NCBI RefSeq assembly: GCF_932526225.1
Contig: NC_064034.1
Location: forward strand, 14,892,887 to 14,956,886
DNA length: 64,000 nt
Source of the DNA: Nematostella vectensis
Lineage: Eukaryota > Cnidaria > Anthozoa > Actiniaria > Edwardsiidae
Direction of reading: 5' to 3'
Shown here: positions 45,809 to 56,629 of the stretch, in pieces
How positions within the stretch are numbered: the first letter of the stretch is position 1
How the letters are laid out: every line of letters begins with the position of its first letter
Position numbers and translations under genes: made by a program
Notes under the pieces: generated by a model
The model's input: only the letters and a program-made list of their open reading frames with translations
Database searches by the model: none
Told to the model about the DNA's origin: nothing

Positions 45809-47539
45809 ATGGAACCACTAGACCCACTAGCCGTAAGATTCCGTCGTTCTACAAGGACATGGCAAATTATAGCTTCAGTTTCTTGTGTGGTTGCTGTAGT
45901 AATAGCGATCCTTTTCGCTTCGATGTGTTACTCGAAATCCTCGTGTAAGAATTACAAATCGTGCGAGCAACAGAAACGGTCACCGCTCGACTCTAGATGC
46001 CCCGGTAAACCACCTTTGTTCGCACTACCGAAGCCATTGCCTTCAAGAATCGACGAAGCACTCGACAAGATCGACAAACACCTCCTTTCGATAGCAGCAA
46101 AGGCACAGAACAAATCTGCAATTTCCATAAATATCTTTTACAGAGATGCTGTCGTCTGGAAGGGTCACTATGGAAGCAAAACTTACAAAGGGTCAGTTCC
46201 CCCTGACGATAACACGAAGTACCGCATTGGAAGTGTTACTAAGATATTCGCGGTTCTTTTGCTCTTCAAACTGCGCGAGGATGGTTTGATATCATCCCTG
46301 GATGACCCGTTAAGCAAGTACGCTTCTGAATTCAGTATCAAAAATCCCTTCACTAACGCTCAAATTACCCTCCGCCAGATCGCGGGTCAAATGTCGGGTC
46401 TTCCCCGCGAAGCTCCGTGTGTGTACTCCTGCTCGGGCACCAATTCAACAGAGCAGCTGGAAATTCTTAAAAGGCGGAATTTAGTAGTAGAACCATGGAC
46501 ACAGCCTTCTTATAGTAATCTTGGTTATGCACTGTTGGGAAGACTGCTCACTGAAAATCTACTGAATATTACTTTCGAAGCTTGGGTAGAAGAGGAGGTT
46601 TTAAAGCCATTAGGAATGGCCAACACGGGCTTTAAAATTACTGATAAAGTATTAAAAAATATAGCGTTTCCATACTACCCGAACGGAACTTTGTTCCCGT
46701 TTATGACTTTAGGCTGGGCTGACCCTGCCGGTGGTATGTATTCCACTGTACAAGACCTCATGAAACTGAACGCTATGCTCACAAACCCTTCCCACGGACC
46801 AAAAATACTCAAGCAAAATACCATTCGAGAACTGCTTCTACCAGAATTCATCACGCGTGATGGTTTGTGGCTGTGGGGATCTCCATTTGAGATGCGTTTT
46901 GTAAGGGGTTTCGTTGCTAGGCAGAAAGGCGGGAATATCGATAGTTACAACGCTGGATTTTCCGTTATTCCAGAGCTGCAAGTAGCTATGAATATTTTCG
47001 TCAACAATATCAACGTTTTACCAAAGCAAGGCACAACATGTTTCGACGTAGCGGATTTTGTGCATGATGTATTTCTGCAAGCGCTTAACGAAACGTTATT
47101 CGAGATGCGCAAAGATGCCAAGTTCCCCATTGATTCAAAACCTTTTTTAGGCACTTACCAAGTAACTCAAATACAAGCATTAACACAAAGACAACTAAAC
47201 TTCACTGCAGTCATTGAACAAGACGGAGAAAAGCTATTGGTCATACCGAAGGCTAATCCAAGAGGGGGCTTCGCACTTACTTACATCGGGAAGCCTTTGT
47301 TATTTCAGGGAGAGGCATTTTCTGGTCTTGGGGGGTCCTGTGTTTCGTCTCACTTAGGGCTGTTTGGCATGGTGAAGTTTGACCCTCCTGACGCACAAGG
47401 CTTTTCTCCAGGGTTCAGCGCAGCCTGTTGGAAAGTTTTTGCTAAACGAATCACAGGCTCGTCCACGTACGAGTCACGTGATCATTCCATTGTTGAGCCT
47501 CGCTTAGATGATGGCCCGAGTTTTTTCTCCCTCGTTTGA
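45809..47539 (+). CDS. LACTBL1-like membrane serine beta-lactamase-family protein
   Basis: This is a single uninterrupted exon of 576 aa from the preferred ATG at 45,809 (MEPLDPLAV); the frame opens upstream to 45,704, but those residues would put an odd segment before a normal type II anchor. A transmembrane helix (IIASVSCVVAVVIAILFASM) follows a short basic cytoplasmic tail. Then come a Cys-containing stalk and a beta-lactamase/penicillin-binding-protein fold with the SxxK motif SVTK (S142, K145) and YSN in QPSYSNLGYALLG. The third motif is probably NAG in SYNAGFSVIPE. The C-terminal 150 residues resemble the extra domain of LACTBL1. Animal members are presumed hydrolases or peptidases with poorly known substrates; the catalytic Ser, Lys and Tyr are kept here. 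Several NxT/S sites suit an extracellular domain. Confidence 0.88.
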   Translation: MEPLDPLAVRFRRSTRTWQIIASVSCVVAVVIAILFASMCYSKSSCKNYKSCEQQKRSPLDSRCPGKPPLFALPKPLPSRIDEALDKIDKHLLSIAAKAQNKSAISINIFYRDAVVWKGHYGSKTYKGSVPPDDNTKYRIGSVTKIFAVLLLFKLREDGLISSLDDPLSKYASEFSIKNPFTNAQITLRQIAGQMSGLPREAPCVYSCSGTNSTEQLEILKRRNLVVEPWTQPSYSNLGYALLGRLLTENLLNITFEAWVEEEVLKPLGMANTGFKITDKVLKNIAFPYYPNGTLFPFMTLGWADPAGGMYSTVQDLMKLNAMLTNPSHGPKILKQNTIRELLLPEFITRDGLWLWGSPFEMRFVRGFVARQKGGNIDSYNAGFSVIPELQVAMNIFVNNINVLPKQGTTCFDVADFVHDVFLQALNETLFEMRKDAKFPIDSKPFLGTYQVTQIQALTQRQLNFTAVIEQDGEKLLVIPKANPRGGFALTYIGKPLLFQGEAFSGLGGSCVSSHLGLFGMVKFDPPDAQGFSPGFSAACWKVFAKRITGSSTYESRDHSIVEPRLDDGPSFFSLV

Positions 47540-47639
47540 CTTCATTGTTGATAATTTGTGAATACGGTCTGTGTTATGTAAACATCTTCACAAGAGCGCA
47601 TACTTTACCATAAATGCCCGTTTCCCGTTTTAATAAGAA

Positions 47640-48250
47640 TAATACAATGACGACGACGACGACGTCGTCGTTGACAATATTGTCAAAATGTGATGTCTCC
47701 AGGACATATTACTGGACAGGCGCACACCTAGGATCTTATCAGTTGCTACTCGTTCAATAACTTGATCTGCTAGTTGTAACAGAACAGGCTTAGATGGCTT
47801 GTATTTTAAAAAATCAATACACATCTCTTTGCATTTAGTGGGGTTAAGACGCATACCATGATCCAAGGAGTATGGAGAGATATCACTTGCAATAATTGGC
47901 TGAAAGCTAGGTGAACATCTTGGAATTATTTCAAGTAAGGATAGATCGTCAACATACTTGACTCTAGTGTCCCAATTGCTGACTAGATTATTGACCAACA
48001 CAGCAAACAAGTCCTGCACTGTGTGGGATGCCACCTCTAGGATATACGGGATCCGATATTGTGCTACCTATTTTTACCTGCTGGGACCTGTTGGTTATGT
48101 CTTATTCACTCCTTAGTGGTGTAATTCATGGACCAAAACAGAGTGATCAACCAGATCAAATCCTTTACTGAAATCCGTAAACAAGATGCGGGCCAACTTG
48201 TGCGGGCATAGCATTGGTTTTCCAAAGATTCCAGAATGCAATGCATTTTT
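47640..48250 (-). pseudogene. LINE reverse-transcriptase fragment
   Basis: The open part (47630-48034) contains KYVDDLSLLEIIPR, with the catalytic DD, and MRLNPTKCKEMCIDFLKYKP, then KILGVRLSSNMSWRHHI. Upstream, in shifted frames, RILFTDFSKGFDLVDHSVL is visible at about 48,150-48,190. The GIPQG-type block is degenerate. The fragment belongs to the CR1/L2-like LINE RTs common in cnidarians (from memory) and ends at a GAC/GTC triplet run at 47,647-47,672. Confidence 0.75.
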
Positions 48251-48897
48251 TGGCGCTTATTTTATTCTAAGAATCTCAAGGGGGCGCCAATTCGAAGTAA
48301 AAGAAGTTATTGGAAGTTGCGCTTAAACCAGAATTCGCGGTAGTTATAAAATTTTGACGCAGCTAAGAAATGCTACATTAACTTTTATTCAGATTTGTAT
48401 CAAAAATCGCATATACTGTATAATAAATTATCTATATATGCCCTTTCTATAGCCTCTTATTCAGCCATTTAAGGCGGTCGTACAGTGATGTGTCACAGCC
48501 GCATGTCTGAAGGCAGCCGTCAATGTCAGTTTGTCAGTTTACTTTTAAAATAATTTAAAAGTAGAACGGTCTTGCTGTTGTTTGTTTCACTCGAAAAGCA
48601 AACTTGTTTAACTTAATAGGCGTCAGTTAACAAGCCGATTTGTTGCGTTGTCGGGTGGTGAAACGCCCAACATCACACTACAACTCGATTTGCAGCAATG
48701 TCGCAAGGCAATTAGGGGGGGGGGGCAATTAGATCATTTTTGTTGGTCGTTCCACCCCGCCTTTAGTTTACGATAGTGATGTGGAAGCATGCTGTATTTG
48801 TGGTCAGCGGTACAATTATGGCCCCTACCGTTGTTCGTATTCTACACACGCTTTATCCACTATTTCTTCGAATACGCTAACGGTTCACGTGACTTAT

Positions 48898-49150
48898 GCC
48901 ATAAGAATTGTGTGTCCTTTGATTAAAAAAATTCTGTTTTCTACCTACATAACATTGAAATTATACGATGCAGTTTTCATGTCTGTCGTTCCAGAATTAA
49001 AAGACGTAAAACTATGAGTTGCTTCTCAACTGTTCACAAGCGAGGTATCTGGACTGATGTTGGTATGAGGGTATTAAGGAATTTAATTACCAGGGATTAA
49101 GGATAAGGTGGATTGATCTATTGTCCAGTTATGTTTTGTTATGATAATCG
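48898..49150. repeat. Direct repeat, left copy
   Basis: Blocks CCTACATAACATTGAAATTATACGATGCAG (about 48,941-48,971), GCTTCTCAACTGTTCACA, GGATTGATCTATTGTCCAGTTA and TTTTGTTATGATAATC recur in the same order and spacing at 51,945-52,240. The two copies are about 3.06 kb apart and flank the acidic/Arg-rich gene model. Confidence 0.7.
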
Positions 49151-49995
49151 TTCATTAACTATACTTGGACGCAAACAAAAATGTGTTTTAGAAATGACTG
49201 ATTTTTTTTTTGGAAGGGGGGAGGGCTGGTTTTTTTTATGTCGATAGGTATGATGATGGGCGCATTTTGTAGGGGTCAAAATCGGAGTATCTGATAGGAA
49301 ATGGGCTTTTCTATTAATTTTTTTTTCATGGTTACCTTTTCCTCTGGGGTTTATAGTTTATTAGTTTTCCCAGTTTACATGATCATCGTTGTTCTGTTCT
49401 TGAATGGTTTCATTATGGATAAGAGGGTGTTCGGACTACCGTAAATTCTGAGTAGCAAGTATAGGGTGCTTGCGTCCCTGAAATCTTTAATGTGACATGA
49501 TGATCTTAAGCTTTATATACACGCATAATCTTTAATTATAATTTAGCAGAGTCGAATTCCAGTTTTTGGTGTATTGTATTCATTCTTCTGGTTCACGAAC
49601 ACGACTATTTGTTTTTTTTTTTGTATTTATTCGCATAATCAACGGATACACATAACGCTTACAAAACTCAACTTATTAATATCCGGGGCTATAAATAAGA
49701 TCCGTGCAGAGGACATTATTGAGAAGATTAAGCCTATACACTTCCAGTCCTAACGTTATATCAGGACTATTAGATATTCAAATGGTAAAAGACTTCATGA
49801 ACAGCGTATACACATGACAATTTTTTAAGTGAATTTTCAGGGACAGCGGGGAGTTTAATTATAGATTATAGGTTTTTAAAAGAGTAAATTTATCAAACAG
49901 GACAAAACAAAGATTCATTTTTTTCAAAAGGAAATAAGATAAAAAAAAGTGTGCAAATACAACATGCGATTGGTTGCAATTGAATCATACATCCT
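49150..49995. other. AT-rich interval, no gene seen
   Basis: T-rich runs occur at 49,203-49,211 and 49,612-49,622. This is presumably the 3' side of the minus-strand model at 50.0 kb. Confidence 0.35.
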
Positions 49996-49999
49996 TCCA

Positions 50000-51664
50000 C
50001 TAGCAGCAGCAGCAATTTCCCCAGTTATTGTTGTTATTATTTTTATTATTATTGTTGTTGTTGTTGTTGTTGTTATTAGCTGGGTCGCTCTCATCGAAAC
50101 TTCTATGGCAGTTGTAGTGTCCATTGTGGTTATTGTTATTATTGTTGTTGTTTCCAGGGTCATTCTGTAATTCCATTATACCTCGGCGACAATGGCTGGG
50201 ACAGAAGCTATGTCGACGGCGGGCGTAACGAACGAAGCGACGGCGATGAACAAAGCGACGACGACAAGCAAAGCTACGGCGACGAACAAAGCGACGGCTA
50301 CGTGCAAAGCTACGCCGACGAATAAAGCTACGCCGACGAATAAAGCGACGACGACGACTCCGGGAATTAATGTTGTTGTTGTTGTTGTTGTTTGGATCTT
50401 GAACAGACGAGTCCTCCATCATCTTACTAAAGCACAAAAAGTACTTTTTAGTGTCTGGCTCGGTTTTGGAGTTGCAATTAGAAACATCGCATGTCTTATA
50501 AATTTCAAACGTCGTATTATTGATGAGCAGTATTCAATGCAAATGCATGCAAATGAAGATGAAGCAGTCGACTTGATTCATTTGTAGGCATTTTATTATT
50601 TGTTTATCGGCGTAGCCAAGATTTTTAACAGGAGAGGGCCCTTTCAATGCATTTCCTCCTGAATCTTCGATAATGTCTCATACATTTACCGTATTTTTAT
50701 GGTTGCTAGAAGGGGGTAAGCCGGGCCCCCTGCCCCTCCCCCCGGCTGTCTGAATGTCAGCGTGCTTAAACTTAAACGACACATTGTTAATGTAAGAGCC
50801 GCGGAGAGGATGGACTGAGAAAAAGGGGGTATGATCCCTCGTAGGCATTTTTACGGATTTTTACGGATTTGGCTTCTCACTTTGGTCTTCTAAAGGCGAC
50901 CGGTACGCTGTGTTCACTTAAACCATTAAGGTATGCTTAAACTGTATTCAGACTATGGGGGGGGGGGGGGGGCGAAAAGGGGGGGGGGGGTACGAAAACA
51001 CCAAAAATTAACTCAATAACCGTAGACGTCTAGAGAAACATACCGTGAATCAAATACAAAAAAAAAAAACAGATTTAAGCCAAAAACCGCAAACCCTTAC
51101 GCCCCTCTCACCCTGATCAGACTGATGACATTCTAGTATTGTCCAGATGTAGGGCGCGCTGCAAAGAGCGGCGTAGACTTATCGTAAGAGACTTATTGTA
51201 AGAGACACTTACCGCTTAGGATTAAGCTCTTCGTTTTCTTTTTCTTCTTTTCCAGCTTTCATCTTCTCATCTTCCGATTCATCAGATTCATCTCTGTCCA
51301 TCTCATTTTCATCATCAGGCAGGTCAAGGTCGTATACCTCCTTGTCTTCTTTTCCAGCTTTTTCGAGTGCTCCAAATTCTTCAGTTTCTGCTTCATCTTC
51401 CGATTCATCAGATTCATCATTGTCCATCTCATTTTCATCATTAGGCAGGTGAAGATCGTCCACATCGCTTTTTGGCTCGTTTGCCTTCTCCGGAGATGGG
51501 TCGGTTTCAGGATCTTTGTTAAAGTTCACGTCGTCCGCAAGACACAGGTAACCCATGATGAGACAAATTGATAGCAAAGTCAGCGCCCTCCTTCTAGTTG
51601 CAAATCTTTTAAGACCTAAGAAGAAAGAAGGAAACAGATCAGTACACGTTTTACCCTGTATCAA
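50000..51664 (-). CDS. Candidate secreted precursor: leader, acidic pro-region, Arg-rich repeat domain
   Basis: Two exons are proposed. Exon A ends at 51,213 (donor CG/GTAAGTG). It either starts with ATG at 51,664 or is entered from an acceptor at 51,616 (CTTTCTTCTTAG). Exon B is 50,000-50,426 (acceptor TTTTTGTGCTTTAG, TAG stop). The join splits a CGN codon, so an Arg follows the Lys in any case. Exon A encodes a hydrophobic leader (ALTLLSICLIMGYLCLA) and an acidic region in which LPxDENEMDxDESDESEDE occurs twice, ending NPKR. Exon B encodes poly-Asn, then seven six-residue units of the type RRRSF(A/I/V), then CPSHCRRG, more poly-Asn and CCCC at the end. The plan recalls cationic peptide precursors neutralised by an acidic pro-part. 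Exon B could instead be an 18-bp minisatellite with no coding role. The start and expression are unproven. Confidence 0.4.
50030..50395. repeat. GTT/AAC triplet runs flanking an 18-bp GCGACG-rich minisatellite
   Basis: GTT runs at about 50,033-50,076, 50,135-50,153 and 50,371-50,394 bracket about 130 bp (50,222-50,350) of diverged 18-bp units of the form AAAGCGACGrCGACGAAC. All three minus frames and one plus frame are open across part of it. Confidence 0.75.
50600..51200. other. Intron of the 50-51.7 kb model, homopolymer-rich
   Basis: Poly-G tracts at 50,957-50,972 and 50,980-50,990 and a poly-A at 51,058-51,070. No exon was recognised. Confidence 0.35.
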
Positions 51665-51944
51665 ACTTTAGCATAGCACATGGTCTTTCGCACTATCCCA
51701 TCATAGAATAAGTTTTCTCAAACCTTAAAGATAGCTTTCCCAAACGAGAATTCAGTTATAATGTTTACCTTCTCTGTAAACCTAATCTGGCTTTACTCCT
51801 TTACAAGACAAGATATTTCTGAAAATATCCATGTTAGAAAAAGGCATTTCAAAACATGTCTGAGCAGGCCAGTGTTAAAAAATTTAGGTGTGTCACACTC
51901 CCGTATTCTACAGGTGGGGTCTTGGACTTTACACGATCTATGTC

Positions 51945-52240
51945 TTCAATATGTTATTAGATTTTTGTGTCCTTCCATTGAAAAATGCAGTTTTTCCTAC
52001 CTATATTACATCGAAATTGTATGATGCAGTCATCCCCCTCTGGCATATCATAAAATCCAGGTTCTATAAGCAGGCTTAAAAAACTCTTACCTACTACGAA
52101 TGGCTTCTCAGCTGTTCACAGCGCAACACCAGCGCGTTATCTGGTCAATGTAGGTATGTAAGGATAGGGTCGATTGATTTATTGTCCAGTTACTTTTTGT
52201 TATGATAATCAATACTTATCTATTCTTGATTTTAATTTGA
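51945..52240. repeat. Direct repeat, right copy (possible promoter/5' exon of the minus-strand gene)
   Basis: This is the partner of 48,898-49,150. On the minus strand it precedes the leader exon and contains GAAGCCATTCGTAGTAG/GTAAGAG, a good donor at 52,090, so a 5' non-coding exon is possible. In the left copy that donor is not preserved. Confidence 0.5.
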
Positions 52241-52249
52241 TGTCACACA

Positions 52250-53385
52250 AAAAGCATTTTGCCCTCTTGAGAATGATTGCAAACCATCAATACATGTCAA
52301 TTTTAATTAAAAATGGGCGTAAAATGTGTTGATGTGTTTAAGTAATGATCGATTAAAATCACCGCAGGATTTTATGAAGAAATAACATCCTCTATCCCGG
52401 TCATTATTTTAAAGAAGGCTATAGTAGTAGTGCGGAAAAATTTGGTATATCTATGATATAGGATCGGGGTGGACTTCTAATTGCCTATCTTGAGGTTACG
52501 GAACAGTTTCGTGTGGACAGAAATACCGAAAATACGATTTTTACATTAACTGAGTCCCTACATTAAATACTACTATATTCTGGAATGATATTTACGGTAG
52601 CAATTTTATTTTTGAAAATATAATCGAAAAAAGGTTTTTAGGAGAATTATAAGCATGACACATTTCGCGTTATAATCTTTTAATCCTGTTATCATTAGAC
52701 TCGAATTTGCCCGTTACCGAGCAACGCGCCACGAGTATTGTGATTTGTTTCATCGGCGCTCGCGTTCACACTTCGGTTACTCTGTTCTGCAATTTTCGAT
52801 CATTTTTAGTTTTTTTAGTATATATAACAAAGAAAAACATGCCTCGCAAAACGAAGAATCCTTGGGAAGGTAGAAAAGCCAATGTATAAGCCCAGTGGCA
52901 GTTCTGGTAATATCTTATCATACGCGTAGGTTTTCCTCGTTTTTGTCGGTTTTTCACGCTCGCACGTAGATACTCTAAGAATTATTCTCCGTTGAATCTA
53001 CGGGGAATCAAACGGGCTGATTTTGTCCTGTGAAGATCTACACTGACCCAATAGCAGCCATTTAATTTAGGAGGCTTCAGTTTTCGCTTCCTCCGGATTG
53101 AGATCCTTTGCTTCTCCCTTCTTCCCGCGTGTTGGGCTTTTTCGTTTGCCAATGTCTACGATTTCCTAGTTTGTTGCTTTTGTCAAAAGCGCGTGTAACA
53201 CTTGATAAGCGTTTGTTTTCTTCGGAATCGCAACACAGCAGTGGTCGAACCCTATTGGCTAACATGCGTGTCCCGATTAGGTGTGAAGTGTTATAATCCG
53301 GAAAAGGGACTAAGCATCAAGGAATCTTTAGAAGTCACTCGGTTCTGAGCCTCTTGGTACTAAAGTAGAGGCTTTATTTGAAAAG
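52250..53385. other. Intergenic, one weak coding start
   Basis: At 52,839 an ATG opens MPRKTKNPWEGRKANV; the sequence could continue across an intron after GAAG/GTAGAA, but no second exon was found. Nothing else is supportable. Confidence 0.3.
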
Positions 53386-53390
53386 TGTAT

Positions 53391-53712
53391 CCAGGCCCGT
53401 ACCCAGGGGGGGGGGGGGGTGCAGGGGGTGCGAACGCCCTAAGGTCCACTTTCGGTTCTCAATAGACGTGCTATTTGTACTATAAACTATAAAGCATAAG
53501 ATATATCACTCTGTATGAAGCCAAATTCGACAATAAATGCCCCGTGGAGATACTTCAAAGGCATAAAAAAACCCTTTTTTCAGGGGTGGTCAGATTTTTA
53601 TCAGAGAACTCCTCCCTCCCCCCCCCCCCCCCCGTAAAAATTAGGTCTACTTTCTTGGATTTCGCACCCCTCCCCCCCCCCCCCCCAATAAAAATCCTGG
53701 TTACGGACCTGG
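53391..53712. mobile_element. MITE with CCAGG(C/T)CCGTA termini
   Basis: The ends CCAGGCCCGTACCCAGG and CCTGGTTACGGACCTGG are inverted repeats (15 of 17 match). TAT flanks both ends (53,388-53,390 and 53,713-53,715), a likely target duplication. The body has long G and C tracts at 53,407-53,420, 53,619-53,633 and 53,671-53,686. Confidence 0.7.
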
Positions 53713-53949
53713 TATCACTTTTTTTACTGTGCCCCTCAGTAAAGTGGAATGATTTATTGCAAGTTTAAATAAGCATTTTGAAAATGATAGCTATAATGGT
53801 TGAACTCCCACGCCTTTCGAGATATTATCATTAGTATGCTATTGGAGTTAGTAAGTAAGACTTGGCACAAAAAGCTGCTCGCTGATTTCTTTGCGCATCG
53901 TATTGGGAGAAGCCACAATGGAATGCAGCATTCTTCGATCTCTAGTAGA

Positions 53950-54126
53950 GTATTCATCAGAGGCTTATCTAGGGGTTGGCCGAGCGGGCCCAGGCCCCCT
54001 ATTTTCAAAAATTTGGCATAAAAATAACAAAAAATATAAGGGCATCTACGGAAGAACAATAAATCCGCCCCCTTTCTTGAAACCCTAGCTTTGGCCCCCC
54101 TTTTTGGGATTTCTGGATCCGCCCCT
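53950..54126. repeat. Degenerate element sharing GGTTGGCCGAGCGGGCC with 39.8 kb
   Basis: TAGGGGTTGGCCGAGCGGGCC occurs at 53,971-53,991 and 39,772-39,792, and both copies end in GGATCCGCCCCT (54,115-54,126 and 39,808-39,819). The 39.8-kb copy lacks the middle 110 bp. Confidence 0.65.
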
Positions 54127-54569
54127 GTTCATGTATTTATCAATTCCCTGCCGTAAAGGCTGGTTTCCATATTCTGATCGCGCACGATCACACTCTATCG
54201 CAGTAAGTTTTCATTTTAAAGTAATTCCATTGAAATACATCTACTATCCAACCTTTCTCTTCCTTGGATATTCTATTTTTTAGATTGGTATTAACAGGTA
54301 TCTAAAAGAATATAGGGGGTTAACGACCTTGTTTTTTGTCTGCAATAAGGCAGAAACATTAAACACGAACGCGCGCTAATATATAGATTTAGAATGTTTT
54401 TTTAATGAGATTAAAAATATGTCATTTTTTTACTACCATGTAATTAAGAAATGTATTAGCCCCTCAAAATGGATCAAGCAAGCACTCATTTAATAATATT
54501 AAATATGCAGTATGAAAGTTAACAAATACTAAACCTTTGTGTGAAAAAGGCTGTCCAAGTTCAGATTTG

Positions 54570-56230
54570 TCTTAGTTGAGGAGAATGTTTTCAAGAGTCT
54601 AACGGTCAATTCTTATTTCCCTTCATGGAAGCTCCACTATCTCTATATATATTTTTTTATCAAAACACCATTATAACAAGCTTTGACCTTGTGAAGAATA
54701 TATCAAGGATGTAACAGCATTCCAAAGATTTAGATGTCATACTGTAGTTTTTATTAACTGCAACTGATTATCCAGAAGAATTTGTTGAAATAAAACTCCA
54801 CAAATATACCTCCTGACATGCATGACATATTGGTGCACCCACCCTTTGGCTTTTTTTTTTAGAAACCCTGGATCTACCCATACAGGCTAGTACTTAATTC
54901 CAATTTCTAATTTCAAACCAAACCATGTCTTTGGAATATCTCTAGCTCGGCATATAACAAGACAACTGCTCACTTCGATTCGTACTGTAGACTAACTTTA
55001 TTCTTTAATTCAGATAATTATTTAGTATACGCCTTTGACCTTATATGGCATAACAATCACTTGTCACGTAATCATTTACATACATAATCAATTACATCAT
55101 CACTAATGTTAATCCTATAAATAACTAAATGCTAATACGCTACAATGTTCATTGACCTATGTTGGGGGTAGAGAGGAATAGATATACAAATGTGTAGTTC
55201 CAGAAAATATCCATACCCCCTATTGAGGGGGTCGGAGGTTGACCCCCCACCCCTCTGGAATTTCCAACCCCATGGAAAAAAATAAATACAGTAACTGTTA
55301 AGGAAAAGGGGCATTTTACCCCCTCCCCTCCCCTCCCCTCTGGAAATTCCTGGGCGTTTGAACCCCCCACCCCCGTGGAATTTCCAATCCCCTCAATTTG
55401 GGGGGGGGGGGGGGATATATATTTTCTGGAACTACACAATAAACAAAAAGTAAATTGGGAGCGGAAAAAGGGAGAAATGTTACTCTATTAGATAAAATGC
55501 GACTCTATTCTAAAAACACTAATGCAATGATAACTTGACCGGGTATTTGTTCCTTTCCTGTTACCTTTAGGTTTGATATAAAACTGTTTTCTTTACAAAT
55601 TTATTATTGAAAAAGCACAAGTTTATAGTTATCTTTATATAATTTAAGTACCTTGCTCTAATAAAAAAACCCTTCCCTTTATAGAAGTTTCATTAATGTA
55701 CACTTGTATTAAAGCTATATTCTGACCAGCTTTGCCCTTGCAAAGAATTAAGTAATGGATGAAACAGCATTCCAAAGATAGAATGATATAATTTTTATAC
55801 ATTTCAGGTGCCATACAGAAGTTTCGTCTATCACTTACTGGTAATACTCCATCACCAAGGTATTACAGTCATGCATTACATATTGGTGGCCTGCTGTTTT
55901 AGAGGAACCCTTGACCCACACATGCTAATGGGGGGCCCTAATGCTACTCCAAAATTGGCAATGGAGGAGAACAAATTGACTTGGAAAGCAAATTCTAAAA
56001 AAATCCTTGATATTACTGAAATTACTAAATGAAAATGTTATATACTATATCTTTGATAAAAAATTAACAATAATGCAACAACACTCTCCTAACATTTCCC
56101 CTTTCCTCATTATCTTTAGGTTGATAGAAAAATGTTCTCTTTACAGATTTATTATTGAGAGCAAGTATCTTGCTCTAAAAAAACCTATTACACTTATACT
56201 TAAGACATTTGGCTATTCTCATGCCTTCCA
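54570..56230. repeat. Diverged direct repeats around 54.7 and 55.7-56.2 kb
   Basis: ACAGCATTCCAAAGAT with neighbouring AGCTTTG-CCTTG-AAGAAT blocks occurs at 54,715 and 55,764. A second pair, TTCTTTACAAATTTATTATTGA and CTCTTTACAGATTTATTATTGA, lies at 55,591 and 56,138. This suggests segmental duplication of about 1 kb, with a MITE inserted at 55,191. No exon was recognised. Confidence 0.45.
55191..55438. mobile_element. 248-bp MITE with TGTGTAGTTCCAGAAAATAT termini
   Basis: TGTGTAGTTCCAGAAAATAT at 55,191-55,210 is the inverse of ATATTTTCTGGAACTACACA at 55,419-55,438. Inside are repeated pyrimidine-rich phrases (CCCCACCCCTCTGGAATTTCC and variants). It has no coding capacity. Confidence 0.8.
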
Positions 56231-56499
56231 GCCTTAAGAATCAATCATGGCCCTCAGGTAGTCCTGGTTGGTTTTACCTAAATAAAAGTGAAAACAACTA
56301 ATTTTTCCCCTTCAAAACAATATTTTTATCATGCCATTTACAACCTCACTAATTTTCCACAACTATTTGAATAAAAATAAGTAAACACATTAGAAAGTAT
56401 GCAAGATGCAGACAATATAAAAGCAAAAAAATATAGGTAATAGGGGTTGCATTTTGTTCTTTTATTTTCGATGAGAAATTATCTTTATTTATTTTTCAG

Positions 56500-56625
56500 C
56501 AATTGACTCGCTTTTTATTTGTTGCAACTCTTTCTTTTTGCAACAATTTGCTTTTTATTTGCTACAATTTGACGTTTATTCGCTGCAACGCTTTCTATTT
56601 GCTGACACTCTTTCTATTTTGCAGC
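56500..56625. repeat. Degenerate tandem repeat (TTTTTATTTGCTGCAAC type)
   Basis: Five or six variants of a roughly 21-bp unit with TTTATTTG followed by a GCAAC or GCAAT core follow each other. Confidence 0.55.
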
Positions 56626-56629
56626 ATTG

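Noticed and set aside
50192-50587. Plus-strand frame over the Arg-repeat region (Thr/Lys/Ala repeats)
   Set aside because: It is the antisense reading of the same minisatellite. It has no leader, no splice support and no link to neighbouring exons, whereas the minus frame joins in phase to a leader exon.
55149-55439. Pro/Gly-rich minus-strand frame
   Set aside because: It lies entirely inside the 248-bp MITE and follows its C/G-rich body.
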